DNA from: Gonatopus flavifemur
Lineage: Eukaryota > Arthropoda > Insecta > Hymenoptera > Dryinidae
Assembly: GCA_018340375.1 (NCBI GenBank)
Contig: JAFFJZ010000001.1
Coordinates: forward strand, 43,454,001 to 43,518,000
Length of the DNA stretch: 64,000 nucleotides
Direction of reading: 5' to 3'
Shown here: positions 22,659 to 35,131 of the stretch, piece after piece
Layout: each line of letters starts with the position of its first letter
Position numbering within the stretch: position 1 is the first letter of the stretch
Translations under genes and position numbers: made by a program
Notes under the pieces: generated by a model
Seen by the model: the letters and a program-made list of their open reading frames with translations, nothing else
What the model was told of the DNA's origin: nothing
The model's database searches: none

Positions 22659-25520
22659 AATGCGTTATAAGTTTTTTCATATGGTGTAGATTTTGTGATA
22701 GAAAGTATGTCGTCCATTAACTTTGAAACACCCTGTACACTGCAAAGATGGGACATACATTTGATACTGGATAAGATGAGATCTACATTGAAAAATAGAT
22801 GCAGGAAAATGCAAGTTGCCGAACTACTTTACGTGAATGAATTTTTCACAACTATTCACGCAAAGAATATCCATGGAGACTTGTTATTTTCTCTATTATT
22901 TCTGAATGCTTATATAACATTTCCAGAATGATATTTAGTGTTTTATTTGTTGGACGAGTTTTATAAGAAACTTTTATAAAAATCCAATCACTCACCCATG
23001 GATTGGACGCATTAATATTTCATCACGACTGCCAATTTCGAATTGAATCTAGTAGTATATCAATCTATTGGTCATCCACAGAATTCTATATTTCATTCCT
23101 GATATAATTTGGAAGAATATTTCCAATCCTGTAACTGGTCGTCTGAATTTTCATTTAGAATTCTTACTATGATTTCGTGATCATGAATCGCATTCATCGA
23201 AGGATGGACGGTGCCAACTGTTTGACTTAACCGAATAAACATTTCGATTGAACCCTCCGTTTCCAATGAATTATTATTCGATGAAATTCAATAACTGGTA
23301 ATGCGTTGGTCAGTTTGTGTTTGATAATGAAGTTCCTTATTTGTAAGCGTTCAAGTGTGTCATATAAATTTTCCTGTGATGTGTAGAAATTTATTTCACC
23401 GGACATTTCCCGGGTCACAGAATGCGACAGATAAAAGTGATACTCGAAAGTAAATTCTATTACAATGAATGAACTTACGTGTAATACATTCATTCTGATT
23501 GAAACGCTTGGTTGATCCTTATACGTGAATAATCCTCTTCCACATCATATAAACCATATGAAATTTACTAACGTAGAATGAAATACAATTCAAATAATAT
23601 TCCACTTCAGCGAATGAAGAGAATTTTAATAACAATTCCAAGTTGATAAAAAATGTTGATTGTACCAATCTTCGATCAGATGATACATGTTTTATTTGTG
23701 TGTGTCCAACATCAATACTATACATAAACTTCATCATAAGGATAACTTGATTCCCTACAAACTCGTATTCCTCATCTCAGAAGGCAAGATAATATTTACG
23801 GAATTCTCTCTGGATGAGTGGAATTTACTGTTAACACAATTTGAAAATAGTTTATGTATATCGTGCGTCTGTTACATCTCATGTACGTATGAGTGAAATG
23901 TTTGCTTTTCATAGATTGCGAATCAAACCTTAGCGAGAAATGAATCGCTTTAAAAGACTAGAACAATATTAACCTCTTACGTTTTGAATTTTTTCGTATT
24001 GATACTAAAAAGTATGAAACAGTATATCAACACACCTTTGAAGATTGCGGAAATAAGATTATTCGAGACATCTCTCAAACGTGAGAAGTCCTGAAAAATG
24101 TATCACGGAATATTATTATTCGTTATTATTAGCTTATCTGGAGAACACACTTGACTGCGTGATCGACTGGATACCAAGATTACGCCCATATTCAAACATA
24201 TTTAAACATGAAGATATGGGAAAATTATTTCTTTTCGTTGTTTCCACAATTGTTGAACTTTATCTCGCCGATTATAAGATGACCAAGGAGTCAGAGGGTT
24301 GGGGAATGAAACGTTGGGAAAAATAAAAGGATCCATGACATACGAAAAATCTGGAAAATAAAGGAGATGACACAATAATGAATCATACAACTTGTGTTTG
24401 GCTTCACACGGTAGATTGCCTGAATCGGAGAAGGGAGATGTGATTTTATTGTCTCAGTTGATAAACCTAGAGGAGGAAGGTAATTGGGTAGAAAAAGGCG
24501 AAGACCGGAGGACAATGTTGAGTTTCATCTCGAAGAAATAGGTTATAGGGACGATATAATCGACTCGTTAGCTCGTTTTGTATGTCAACAATGAACTACG
24601 TGTTTTCTATGTCATTTATTGTTGATGAAGACAATAGGGAAGGGTGCGTTGAATACTGAATTAAATTAGCTCATACTTTATCCTTATTTGAAAAACATGC
24701 AAGTGATAAGTACCCCAATGAGAACATAATATTTGCTAAGCTTAAGCAAAATGTTTACCAAAGATCAAAGGTGCGATAAATGTTTCATGAAATGTATGGT
24801 CACGTTTCAATTCAAACACTTTATCAACGTTCTGAACCATGACTGAGCTCATATTTTTACAGATGACGGCTACGCAAGCACTTATTAATTGAACGTTTGA
24901 TTTTCATTGAGTAATTTCATTTGCTTTTCCACAGACAAGAGTACTTAATTCTTCACTTTAAAACATGTAATATATGAGGGCCTAACCTTAGTAAACACTC
25001 AGTAGAATGCTCTATGCATTCACCCTGAGGGGACAACATGTAGCTCAAAATGAGTCCAAGCATATTATACTGAACAACAGTTGGGGAAATCAACTTTTAG
25101 CATAGTAACGTATTTTACGGTACAATATACACTATTTTCATAGTTTTCATGGTAATTCAGGGAATACATACCATTCCATTGTTTGATGAAACAAAGGTGA
25201 GGTGAAAAGTAGGTAAACCATAAGTTGATAGGTTAGCCCTCACCGTATGAGAAAGTATTCTTCACCTGCGTGAGCCTGGCTTCATTTTTCATCATTTTAC
25301 GGATGAAAAATATAGAAAATAACGATCATTTGTACATCTCATTTTTCTCAGTGTAGCAATATTTTCTTTATCTCAGCAATTCTCAGAGTTACTTCAATGG
25401 AAAACATGGCTAATTTAATCATACAAAAGTGTATTTGGACCAGTGCCGTCTTTCATAGTCAAGTAGTTCTGGACTCAAAATGCTTGGGGGATCATGTGAG
25501 GGAATTTTTTATGCTATATA
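22659..25520. other. AT-rich DNA without a recognisable gene
   Basis: Almost 2.9 kb with only short open frames of unknown character (for example 24081-24326, 81 codons). No splice-framed exon or transposon ends recognised. Confidence 0.5.
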
Positions 25521-26806
25521 CCAGGTGTGTAAGTATGAAACCGGAATTTGCTCATAGGTGGCGCTAGATGTCGATGCAGTTACCGACCCATCACGTCAGC
25601 GGTGTCTTGTTATTGTATTGATATCCGACAAAGATTTCCAACTCACAATAACACGAGTTTCATTCAGTAGCATTAGTTTATTAGAGATAAACATGCCGAG
25701 TTTTGTGCCAACAAATTACGATTTGCGGACAGCACTACTTTTCTGTTTTCATCTGAAGAAAACCGCAGCCGAATCGCATCGAATGCTTGTGGATGCGTTT
25801 GATGAGCATGCTCTCGGTAAAACACAGTGTCTCGAGTGGTTCAAACGGCTCAAAAGTGGTGATTTTGACGTCAGGAACGAAGAACGTGGAAGACCACCGA
25901 AAAAGTTTGAAGACGCTGACCTGCAAGCCTTGTTGGACGAAGACGACGCTCAAACACAACAACAACTGGCGGATCAGTTAAAGGTGACCCGAGAAGCCAT
26001 CTCCCTTCGGTTGAAAGCCATGGGAAAGATACAAAAGGTGGGGAAATGGGTTCCACATGAACTCAAAGAAAGACAGCAGGAAAACCGCAAAACATCATGT
26101 GAAATGCTGCTCGCCAGGTTCCAAAGAAAGTCATTTCTCCATCGAATTGTGACTGGCGATGAAAAGTGGATATATCTCGAGAATCCTAAGCGCAAAAAGT
26201 CATGGGTTACTCCGGGTGAACCATCAACATCGACGGCAAGACCAAACCGCTACGGACGAAAGACAATGCTGTGTGTTTGGTGGGATCAGAAGGGTGTAAT
26301 CTACTACAAGCTGCTGAAACCTGGGGAAACTGTCAATACTTAACGCTACCGACAACAAATGATCGATTTGGATCGAGTTTTGCGTGGAAAACGACCAGAA
26401 TACCAACAAACACAACACAAGGTGATTTTGCTGCATGACAATGCACCAGCGTACAAAGCAAAACAGGTCCAGGAAACGATAGAGTCGTTCCGTTGGGTGA
26501 TTCTTCAGCACGCGCCTCACTCACCGGACCTTGCCTCATCCGATTACTACTTGTTTGCATCGATGGGACACGCACTTGCTGAGCAGCGCTTCACTTCTTA
26601 CGAAGATGTACGAGAATATCTCGATGACTGGTTTGCCTCAAAAGAGCAACAGTTCTTCTGGCGCGGAATCCACAAATTGCCAGAAAGATAGAAAAAATGT
26701 ATAGATAGCGACGGACAATACTTTGAATAAGTTACTTTGTATCATATCATTACAATGAACGTGTTTTTTCTGTACAAAAATTCCGGTTTTATACTTACAC
26801 ACCTGG
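25521..26806 (+). mobile_element. mariner transposon copy 2, full length, two stop codons
   Basis: 1286 bp flanked by TA (25519-25520, 26807-26808). Inverted ends of 29 bp (CCAGGTGTGTAAGTATGAAA then CCGGAATTT) differ at a single base. It is the best-preserved transposon of the window and belongs to the same lineage as copy 1. It lies 22 bp left of the palindromic MITE at 26829. Confidence 0.97.
25693..26730 (+). pseudogene. mariner transposase (DD34D), copy 2, two in-frame stops
   Basis: 346 codons from ATG (MPSFVPTNYDLRTAL) to TAA at 26728-26730, normal family length. I chose this start rather than upstream in-frame ATGs because mariner proteins begin here and the upstream part is untranslated leader. 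The DNA-binding region (HLKKTAAESHRM; KTQCLEWFKRLKSGDFD), the WVPHEL linker and the catalytic Asp residues are present: VTGDEKW, HDNAPAY and HSPDLASSDYY, the last two 34 residues apart. TAA at 26341-26343 (codon 217) replaces an Asp codon that copy 1 retains. TAG at 26689-26691 (codon 333) replaces the Trp of LPERW. Otherwise the frame is open, so it died fairly recently. Confidence 0.95.
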
Positions 26807-26828
26807 TATGTGGTAACATCTCTTTCTA

Positions 26829-27091
26829 CACTGGGAAAGAATTGGAGAGACCAGCTCCCAAAAATTGCCGTGAATAGTGCTCCCAACATAGTGGCGTATC
26901 TGTTCTTCCACTTAGGGTAGTCAGATCTCCCAAGATGAAAGAACAGCAACTTCAGCTCACTTCAGCTGATGAGATATTTTCTGATCTTGGGGGATCTGAC
27001 CACCCAAAGTGGAAGAACAGATATACCAATACGTTGGGAGCACTATTCACGGCAATTTTGGGGAGCTGGTCTTCCCAATTTTTTTCCAGTG
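26829..27091. mobile_element. CACTG-ended palindromic MITE with arms over 100 bp, TA duplication
   Basis: 263 bp flanked by TA (26827-26828, 27092-27093). The arms are about 115 bp and over 85% alike by eye: cactgggaaagaattgg, gaccagctccc, attgccgtgaatagtgctcc, and tctgttcttccact occur in both. Almost the whole element can fold into one hairpin with a loop of about 30 bp. Confidence 0.92.
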
Positions 27092-27116
27092 TATCTTCCA
27101 AAGAAATTCTTTTTTT

Positions 27117-27234
27117 GTGAGATTGAAAAAAAATTGTGGTTCAAAGAGTTGGGCTCCTAGGCTCGAGCCTAAAAAGCCTATACAAAGAGACGGTACTGAC
27201 CTGGACTAGTTTTCAGCAACAGTTTTTTCTCAGT
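27117..27234. mobile_element. probable degraded CACTG-ended MITE
   Basis: The right end caacagttttttctcagtg followed by TA is typical of the CAC-ended families. A left partner, tgagattgaaaaaaaattg, is only loosely complementary. Confidence 0.35.
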
Positions 27235-27319
27235 GTACGACACTTGTGATCCTGTGTTAGAGAAGAACTTGAAATAAATTGGTTTCGCTGATTCCATGTC
27301 AAGTTCTGCTCTGAAAAAA

Positions 27320-27361
27320 ACGTCATAAGCCTCGTAAATTACCAGAGCATTCCTACTAGGA
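27320..27361 (-). mobile_element. single end of a CCCTAGTAGAAATGCTC MITE
   Basis: On the minus strand it reads cctagtaggaatgctctgg, then taatttacgagg, matching the first 40 bases of the MITE at 45602 with a few changes. No opposite end nearby. Confidence 0.6.
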
Positions 27362-29087
27362 AAGTTAACAAAGCAACTCTGAACAATATATTTCTGTAAC
27401 ACAATTCAAATTGATGTTCGAAATCATCTTCCAGAACTACATGAAAATTTTGAAAATGTGTTACGTAAATAAGTTTTCTCATATGTCCTGCGAGTCTGAT
27501 AATATTTCAAATCCCTGGCCTTGACGGAAAAGAGAAGATTATTCCATTATATTCATTTGAATGAGTTCCTTCATCAAGATTGAAAAGTGTAATAGCTCGT
27601 GTGGAATATTGATACCGCAATTTCGATAAACACAGTGTTTCTTCAGGGATCGATGTTTCATTCGATGCCACGTTCGAAAGACAAAAATAACCTCCTCGAT
27701 ATTTTTTCATATATAGCTCGCAAATAGGCTGAAGAGGAGAAATGTTCTATCTCTTCTCTTTTCCCTCTCACATCTCTTCTTCATCTCGTTTCCTACTCGT
27801 TTCTTCCGTTGTCAGTTTAGCACGGATGTGAAAAGTTCGACGAACTCTCTTTATTCTCTCTCCTGTGTAGTCGAAATACTCGGTCATTTGGTGAAGCGTA
27901 AGAAAGAGGAAGAACACTCCTTTTCACCACCCTTGTCCTTGTTGAGAGAATTTTGTCGGTGGTCTTTTATAACATCAACCATCAGGAGTTGGGGTCGGGT
28001 CAGTAATAGCAGAAGCAGTAGTAGTGGAATTGATCACTCTGCTCACATGTGCGCGTGCACAACGTGCACGTATACGGGAACAACGTGTATTCCTCACTTT
28101 CCTCGAGCAAAGACGGATAAGAAGGGAAGAGAGAGAAAACAAATCGATCCGAAAGAAAGTGAAGGCGCTCGGTATCCTGAAACTCGGTGAAGTGACCTTT
28201 TAGAGTTGCCTTGGGATTACAACGCGGCTGTCTCAAGAGCATACAATGGGAAAGATGGGGAATACATTGAGAGATGAGAATGAAAACGGATGGAAGTACT
28301 CGAATAAACACGGAATTTTCTGCAACAATCGCTTTTGTTTTCCCATTCTCTTAATTTTTGTAATATACACGATAATGGTTGTATAGAATCAAAAAAACAG
28401 GTTGAGGTGTCTGCATCCTTTGCTTCCATTTGGAACTTCTTTTGCTCAATATGTGTCTTACAAATCTCACATTTTCATGTGTTCACCTAGATGTCGAAGG
28501 GTTCTCGATCCTAGATAGGATCATGGGTATTTGATTTCATGTTGAGCACGTAAGAATTGGTTCGGATGCACTTATTGACATTCTTCTTTCTCTCTGACTG
28601 AAGGCTGGTGTGATACGTGCAGCGTAACTTAAATCACATTCCATGGGAATATTTTATCAAGAGCAGGAATATCATACCTCTCGAAATTGGAAATTGAATT
28701 GTATAACTTCATGAATACGTTTTTGAGGATATCCTTGAATTAACATTTATAAATGATTGTTGGAAGAACATAACATAAATGACATATCATTGGTATTCAA
28801 AGGAATACAATCATTAATCATGCTTGATAAAACTCAAAACGGAGTTTCCAACAGTGGGAGAACATTCATATGACACATGAATTTTCCTTTTACCAGTTTG
28901 TCCGAAAGTTGAGGTGACATTTGAATTTAAACTCTGTGCGCGAATGTATTTGGGGAAGAGTTCTTATTTTTAGGTTAGTAAGACTGTCTTTGATATCCGT
29001 GCCAAGGGTCACATCAAAATATTTATTAGTGTTTGAGATACACTTCGTTTTTTAAGCTGCTGAAAGTGCATTTTTCGATTTTTTATA
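27362..29087. other. noncoding stretch with a GC-richer patch at about 27720-28300
   Basis: The patch starts with a long pyrimidine-rich run (27745-27800) and includes a 120-codon open frame (27828-28190) with no family resemblance and a cluster of CG and GTGCAC words. It could be a promoter or 5' untranslated exon of a host gene. I see no firm splice sites or core promoter, so I leave it unassigned. Confidence 0.35.
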
Positions 29088-30297
29088 ATGTCTGCATTTG
29101 TTGAGCGAAGAATTTGTATTGAATTTTGTTTGCGGAATGGATTTTCTGCTGCTGATTCGTTGAGGATGGTGCAGAAAGTTTCTGGTGATGAGGCTATGTC
29201 GAAGAAGAATGTTTACAAGTGGTGTAAAGAGTTCCAAGAAGGTCGAGAACGTGTCGAAGACGAAAAGCGTCCCGGTCGACCATCAACTTCAACTGACGAA
29301 GTTCACGTCCAAAAAATCAAAGATTCGGCGCTCGGAAATCGTCGATTAACAGTTAGAGATCTCGCTGATGATGTTGGCATTTCAAAAGAATCAGCCAATA
29401 CCATCCCTAGTAGAAATGCTCTTGTGATTCATTGGTTTTGTGACACTTATCCTAACGAAAAACTAGAAAACTGGCCAGTAACTTGCAAGTTACCAGCAAA
29501 TTTCTGGTCATTTGGTGGGACAGGTGTTACAAAACTAATGAATCGCTAGAGCATTTCTACTAGGGATTCGGAAAGATGTTTTGGGCCTCAGACGCGTCAA
29601 ATCTCGATTGGTACCGAAAATACTGAATTTCCTGGACAAACATTGTCGCGTTGAGGTGTGTAAAACAATGCTTGCTGACTATCAGGACCAGATGAAATGC
29701 ATTATCACGAGAGATGAGACGTGGATCTATGCTCAAGACCCGGAAACAACCGATCAATCAAGTGAATATCGCGCTAAAGGTGAGATAAAATAAAAAAAAC
29801 CGCGCCAACGTCGCTCAAAAATCAAGGTTATGTTGCCTGTTTCCTTCGATTATCGTGGTGTTGCGCATTTTAAGTTCCTTCCGCTGGGTCAAACTGTTAA
29901 CAGAGGATATCATTTGAGCGGTATGCGTCGTTTACGTGAAGCTATTCGCCTAAAGAGAACGGAAGTCTGGCGAGACAACTCTTGGTTTTTACACCACGAC
30001 AATACACCGGCTCACCCTGCATTGATTCTTCGTGACTATTTTGCAAAAAATTCGATCCATATCGTTCCACAACCACCGCATTCACCTGATTTGGCACTGT
30101 GCGACTTCTGGCTACTCAACAAACTCGAAAGACCGCTCCGGGGACACCGTTTTGAGTCGATAGAGGAGATCCAAGCCAGATCGAAGAGAGAGACTTTAAC
30201 ACCTGTGTCGAAGATTGGAAAATGCGTTGGCATAAGGGCATTGTATCCGGGGGGTGGGGAGTACTTTGAAGGCGATGAATTTGATTCAAGAGAATAA
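29088..30297 (+). pseudogene. mariner transposase pseudogene (DD34D), copy 4, split by a MITE
   Basis: Starts with ATG (MSAFVERRICIEFCLRNGFS), then EAMSKKNVYKWCKEFQEGRE and RRLTVRDLADDVGISKESAN, the DNA-binding part of a mariner transposase. The frame is broken at 29405-29565 by a 161-bp MITE and resumes (RKDVLGLRRVKSRLVPKILN) through IITRDETWIY, HHDNTPAHP and HSPDLALCDFW. All three Asp remain, the last two 34 residues apart. One TAA lies at 29791-29793. Two compensating frame changes lie at about 30195 and 30250 around a segment that in another frame reads CVEDWKMRWHKGIVS. I found no terminal inverted repeats, so element ends are unknown. It is a third mariner lineage in the window. Confidence 0.92.
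29405..29565. mobile_element. CCCTAGTAGAAATGCTC MITE nested in a transposase gene, AT duplication
   Basis: 161 bp with inverted repeats of about 48 bp and six mismatches: ccctagtagaaatgctctt at the left, agagcatttctactaggg at the right. Removing it and one AT rejoins the transposase frame as acc-att-cgg-aaa-gat (T-I-R-K-D). The target duplication is therefore 2 bp, AT, not TA. Confidence 0.92.
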
Positions 30298-30445
30298 ATG
30301 AAGATTTTTTAAAATGAATCCTATGTGTAGTAAAAATTATACTATTTCGCTTATCCTGCTACTTTATTAGAAAATGTAGTAATATTTGAAAAGTAATTTT
30401 TCTTCGTGTACTTGTTGTTGAAAATTTCTTACGCTCGATCAGGCA

Positions 30446-30640
30446 CACTGTGAAAAATAACTGTGGAATTTTCCCTCCAAAAATGATGGCAGCAAAGTCC
30501 CTCTATAGATGGAGAATTCTTCACCATAATTTGGTGGACTCTCCCTTAATCTAGAAGGGATTCAATATCCAAGAAACAAAATAATTCCTCCCATCATCCA
30601 TCAGTAGTATGAAGAAAAACTCCCCAAATTTTCTACAGTG
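30446..30640. mobile_element. CACTG-ended MITE, ggaattttccc theme
   Basis: 195 bp; ends cactgtgaaaaataactgtgg and aattttctacagtg. CA on the left, TA on the right. The interior (attttccctcc, attcctccc, aaaaactcccc) is the theme of the element at 12115. Confidence 0.7.
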
Positions 30641-30642
30641 TA

Positions 30643-32002
30643 TCGCTGAAGAACTCATAAACATGAGTGATTATTAAGAAGAATATTTATAGGTAGTGTT
30701 GAAATGCGGTGCACTAATCAAAAATACTTTTTATGTTTTTTGAGCAGTGTTAATAAAATTTTCTCAACCTCTAAAGATTTCCGAGATATCTGGAGCTGTT
30801 GAAAGACAATTGAGGATAATAATGAAGTCATAACTTTGGATCTCTCGTATTCTGTTATGTATGAACCGTGTTGGAGTACCCTAATGAATATGGAATAGAA
30901 TGTAAAACGCTCTGATGAAATGAACCCGTTGTCCCTCCCCCTCTGATTGTCTTAATGAACAAATACGGTAGAAATTAAACTCTCACATATGGCATAACAA
31001 TAATGACATAAATTTGTATATTCCGTCCCATACATTAAATTTCTTGCCCTAAAAAAAGAGCTGTCGTACCTCATTTTTAGCTATCGAAACATCAACATCA
31101 GTTATTTTTTCGTGTAAATCCCGAATTCATTAGTTCCGTTTTGAAAGAATGTACAATTTGATATGTTGATTTTCTTGAATCTTTTGTATACGATTGATTA
31201 AGGTTTGGAAATCCAGGATTGAGGATGGTAAAATAGAATAGTTGACCGGTAAATCGCGTGAGTATCCACGTACGAAGCTCTCAGTCACTGAGCTAAAAAC
31301 AGAAAAAATCGACCTTCGATTAATCAAACCGGAATCGCCTATTATCTATAATTATTTCAAATTGAGAAACATGACATTACTTCCAATTGTTACACAATAA
31401 CGTTCCCACTTCGTTGGACTTTTTCTCCGCACGTCGGATGTGGAACAAGAGTGGTAATCACATCACGAGAATTTCATTGCAGATAATCCAGTGTAATTGC
31501 AGGTAAACTTTAATACTTGTTTCTCTCCGTGTTTATGATCTTCCTCAATGACGGAATTGTTATATTCGGTGTCGAACTCATTTCTTGTGACTGCATAGAA
31601 GAAAATAGATTCTATAAACGTAACTCGGTTTATTTGGACTTCAAATGTATCAATCCATAGGAAGAAATATTTATCTCTTTCCTTTACACTTAATTCATAG
31701 TTCCGAATGTTGATTCGAATTTATGCAGGTCAACGAGTACATTTGTGATTTTCAATTGAACAAATCATGATATGATATTTAGAACAGTTTGCTTTTATTT
31801 TATCGTTTTCTCTTATATTATCATTTCCATAATGTTCCTTGAGACTAGTTGAGACGATGACTGAACCCATTTTAACAAAAATTCATTAGGGTAGGAATTT
31901 GTTTATCACGCTCACTAGAATCAATATCAATATTTCTTGATGACATGTACCAGTCAGTTTTGTTGCGGTATTCATTCCCGATGTGGGAAACTTGATGCTG
32001 GA
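30643..32002. other. AT-rich DNA without a recognisable gene
   Basis: A small tagct-theme fragment lies at 31047-31114 (agagctgtcg ... tttttagctatcg ... ttattttttcgtg), perhaps a truncated relative of 8314-8659. Nothing else recognised. Confidence 0.5.
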
Positions 32003-32204
32003 CTGGGAAACGAAATTTCTTTCACTCAAATAAATATTTAATTGTCCAAAATAATTTATCTGAATCAAATAACTGTTTATAATTATTCATTTGATCCAAA
32101 TAAATTACCTTGGTTTCAAAGAATATTTTGTTATTTCTAATGAATATTTCTTTGGTACAGGACAAATAAATATTTATTTGACTGGGAGACATTTTTTTTC
32201 ATTG
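32003..32204. mobile_element. foldback with caaataaatattt theme
   Basis: 202 bp. The inner arms are strong: actcaaataaatatttaatt on the left, aaataaatatttatttgact on the right, with the outer arms (ctgggaaacgaaattt / acattttttttcattg) alignable without gaps. The flanks GA and TA do not match. Confidence 0.6.
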
Positions 32205-34357
32205 TAACCCATATAAAAATTTTCAGGCTCCGCCAATGATGTAGATAAAATATAGTTGGGAGCAATGCTAACAGCCAAGGCTGTGCAATTTACTTAGAGG
32301 CAAGAGTGGTTGACAATGATTTAAATATTGTACCTTACTTCATCCATTATTGATGATAGGCTGCGGCATGTCTGGCCCATTCTTTAACCAATACTTCCCG
32401 AAGGGAAAAAACTGACGAGAATCTCTTCCTCATGTGTTACATCATTGATCCTTTTGTTAACACCTTTTCTATATTAGGGATTCTATTTTATATAAATTAA
32501 TATCGTCTTCAACTTTTATTTATCCACATTGTAGTTAGAAACCCTGTTATTGGCGCGCATTAGAACAATTATTTCTAATGGTTGAATGCTTCAACTACGT
32601 CGTCAGAAGCAGGATCATGTACACGTTCTGTAAGGAAGTTTGCAGGTATATACGCCGCAATTCCAGTAATTGCCGCATGGTTGGAATGTATGTAGAAGAC
32701 AATTCATTAAATCACTGAGTTGGTTGTCACTTCTTTATATTCCTTTGGAGAACCGTTACTACTGAGCGTTTTTGTAGATTAGCCCTGCGAGAAAAGCTTT
32801 CTTTATCGTCTTGCAAGAAGATTGCTTGTGATAATACTTTGTATAATAGCTTTTCATTTTTCCTCTTCATCTCAGTAGTTTTATGATTCTCACTCGTTCA
32901 CTTGTTGCATAAAAATATACTTGAAATATTTTCTTGTGAGGAATTTTTTTTTTCGATTTGAACTCACTCGCCCATTTAATTATTTTATCAACTAATCCAA
33001 TATAATTTTTCTATATGTAATACATAGGGATATATGTTTTCCTTCAGAAATAAATCAACCTCACGTATTTCAATAATTTTGCCACGTCCGTTGGACTGAT
33101 ACATTCATCGTCTTCAAATTTGATGGATTTCGAGAATTTGATCATAAAAAAAAAACTAAATGAAATATTCTCAGGCAATGAGCGTGAAGAAATGGGAGAA
33201 AAAAGGTCGAATCAATTTTGAGGATGATGAAATCAGGAATTTCTATTCCATAAACGTACTTGCATCAAGAAAAAAGAAAACTAAAGATAATACGATATTA
33301 GAATTGGAAGGAATACTTATGTGACGTCGGATTTGAGAGGACTAAAATAAAGAAATTCGATACTGCTTAATATGAGGACGTATATTTGTGGAATATTCAT
33401 TATATTTCTTCTGATAAATACAGAATGAATAATGTTGAAGACGTTTGCGATTTTCTGGAGATATATCACAATATCTGTGCTTTTGTATATTCAGTTAATT
33501 TGAATACATGAACATTTATCAACACTGTGGTAATATTACGCACAACTTATAGTATCCGTTATAAAATGTAATCCAAGCTCATAAAATGATAAACACACAC
33601 TTCTCACTATAACACAGTAAAAACTTTTATCATGATAAAATATATAAGGTTTTTATTTTCACACAATTGAACTCGTTCCGATCGTCATGGGACATCAAAA
33701 CAATTCCATCACCTCGAAGTGGTAAATTTCACGGTATGTAAACATTTTCATGAAACGACGAGGGAAAAATGGCAATTGCAATGGCAGATCTATATCTCAC
33801 CAACTTCAGTGCGGTTCGAGTATGAAATTTCATCCACAAGTCTTCATTGTATGTCTATCGAAGATACTTGAGCTCAACCCGATGGTATGATCCCATAAAG
33901 CAATTTTGTGAAAGGCTGGAGATAACTTTCCACAGAATCATATTGAAGAGACAACATTTGTAACAGAATTTCTTTTCTATCTGTGGGAATGAAAAGTTAG
34001 TCAGGAATAAATTATTCTTGAATAGAAACATCTACTTTTGAGACGAATAGTTCAAATTCAACGAGCGATATTGATACTTGAATGTCGGTAAGATTTATCA
34101 TTCGACGTTCGTGGATGAAATGATACAATGATACATGTGTTCACAATTATAATCCTTCGGATACATTGGCAAAATTTGTCTCCATTAGTTGATAACACAC
34201 TTTTCTCTGTATACCACATTTCTTGATTAAAGTGAATGGAGATAAATGTTTGCTGGGCCTGGAACAAATATTAGTTTCAGGATCCAATTATTTTTACAGA
34301 AAGGAATGTCTCTAATTCCAAAGAATAAATTTGGATTTTATACGGAGAGACAAGTGA
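32205..34357. other. AT-rich DNA without a recognisable gene
   Basis: A short hairpin (aaaaacttttatcatgataa ... aaggttttt) lies at about 33609-33656. Nothing else recognised. Confidence 0.5.
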
Positions 34358-34526
34358 AGCACGTACGGGACAGACTTGCCGATATGATATCTCTTAGTCA
34401 GAAATTTTGTAAAAATTACTGATTTGATAGTACAATATGGAAGAATTCTCCTATTGGGTACTATCAAATATGGTGATTTTCAGAAAATGCCTGATCGAAT
34501 ATAGGCAAGTCTGTCCCGTACGTGCT
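34358..34526. mobile_element. palindromic element agcacgtacgggacagacttgcc
   Basis: 169 bp. The outer 23 bases are a perfect inverted repeat (agcacgtacgggacagac, then ttgcc). Inner arms remain alignable (tgatagtac, attttctgaaaat). No clear target duplication. Confidence 0.75.
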
Positions 34527-34993
34527 AGAAAAATAGTGATTTATAACGTCACTTTTCTCTTCGTGTCATTCCTTAATGTGAGGAAAATTGAACAAACTGA
34601 ATTGAAAATTCATTTACTGACACAGGAAGTCCCTAACCCTAAGAAATGATACCAATATATGGTATATTTGTACATGTATCCGACATTCACGCACTACTAG
34701 GGCATGGTTTATGACTTTTGCACACTGATTGATAGTCTTCTGTTTCTCTCAACAGGGAATCAAACCATACGGATTTAATTTTCATAGAAAAAATCTTCAA
34801 GGCGTGGAAAGAACTTCGGTAAGCACATGGGAAACGTTTTGAAATTAGTGGCGAAAATAGAAAGTTTTGAAGCAAAACGGCCATCATGTATTCAAGAATT
34901 CTGACCAACGTTTTAGATGCTCCACTCCAAAACTGTCTATTCATGTAATTACATACCCGAAGTGGCGTAACGACATACAATTATATTTACATG
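34527..34993. other. AT-rich spacer without a recognisable gene
   Basis: Nothing recognised. Confidence 0.5.
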
Positions 34994-35131
34994 CACAAAA
35001 ATGAAATAGCTGTGGCAGCTAGTCACTTTTTTAGCACTCTTTCTTCACTGCTATAGCTGAAATGACTGCAATTGTAGTTATTTTTCAGCTATCACAGTAT
35101 GAAATCGTAGCCGCATTGCCGTCATTACAAA

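Noticed and set aside
24081..24326. 81-codon frame with protein-like composition
   Set aside because: No homology recognised and an overlapping antisense frame is equally open.
25558..25692. Upstream in-frame extension of the mariner copy 2 transposase
   Set aside because: Mariner proteins start at the MPSFVPTNYD position; the extra 45 codons correspond to leader sequence between the terminal repeat and the gene.
27828..28190. 120-codon open frame as a host gene
   Set aside because: No family resemblance, low-complexity Ser/Arg/Lys content, and no convincing splice sites; noted only as a GC-richer patch.
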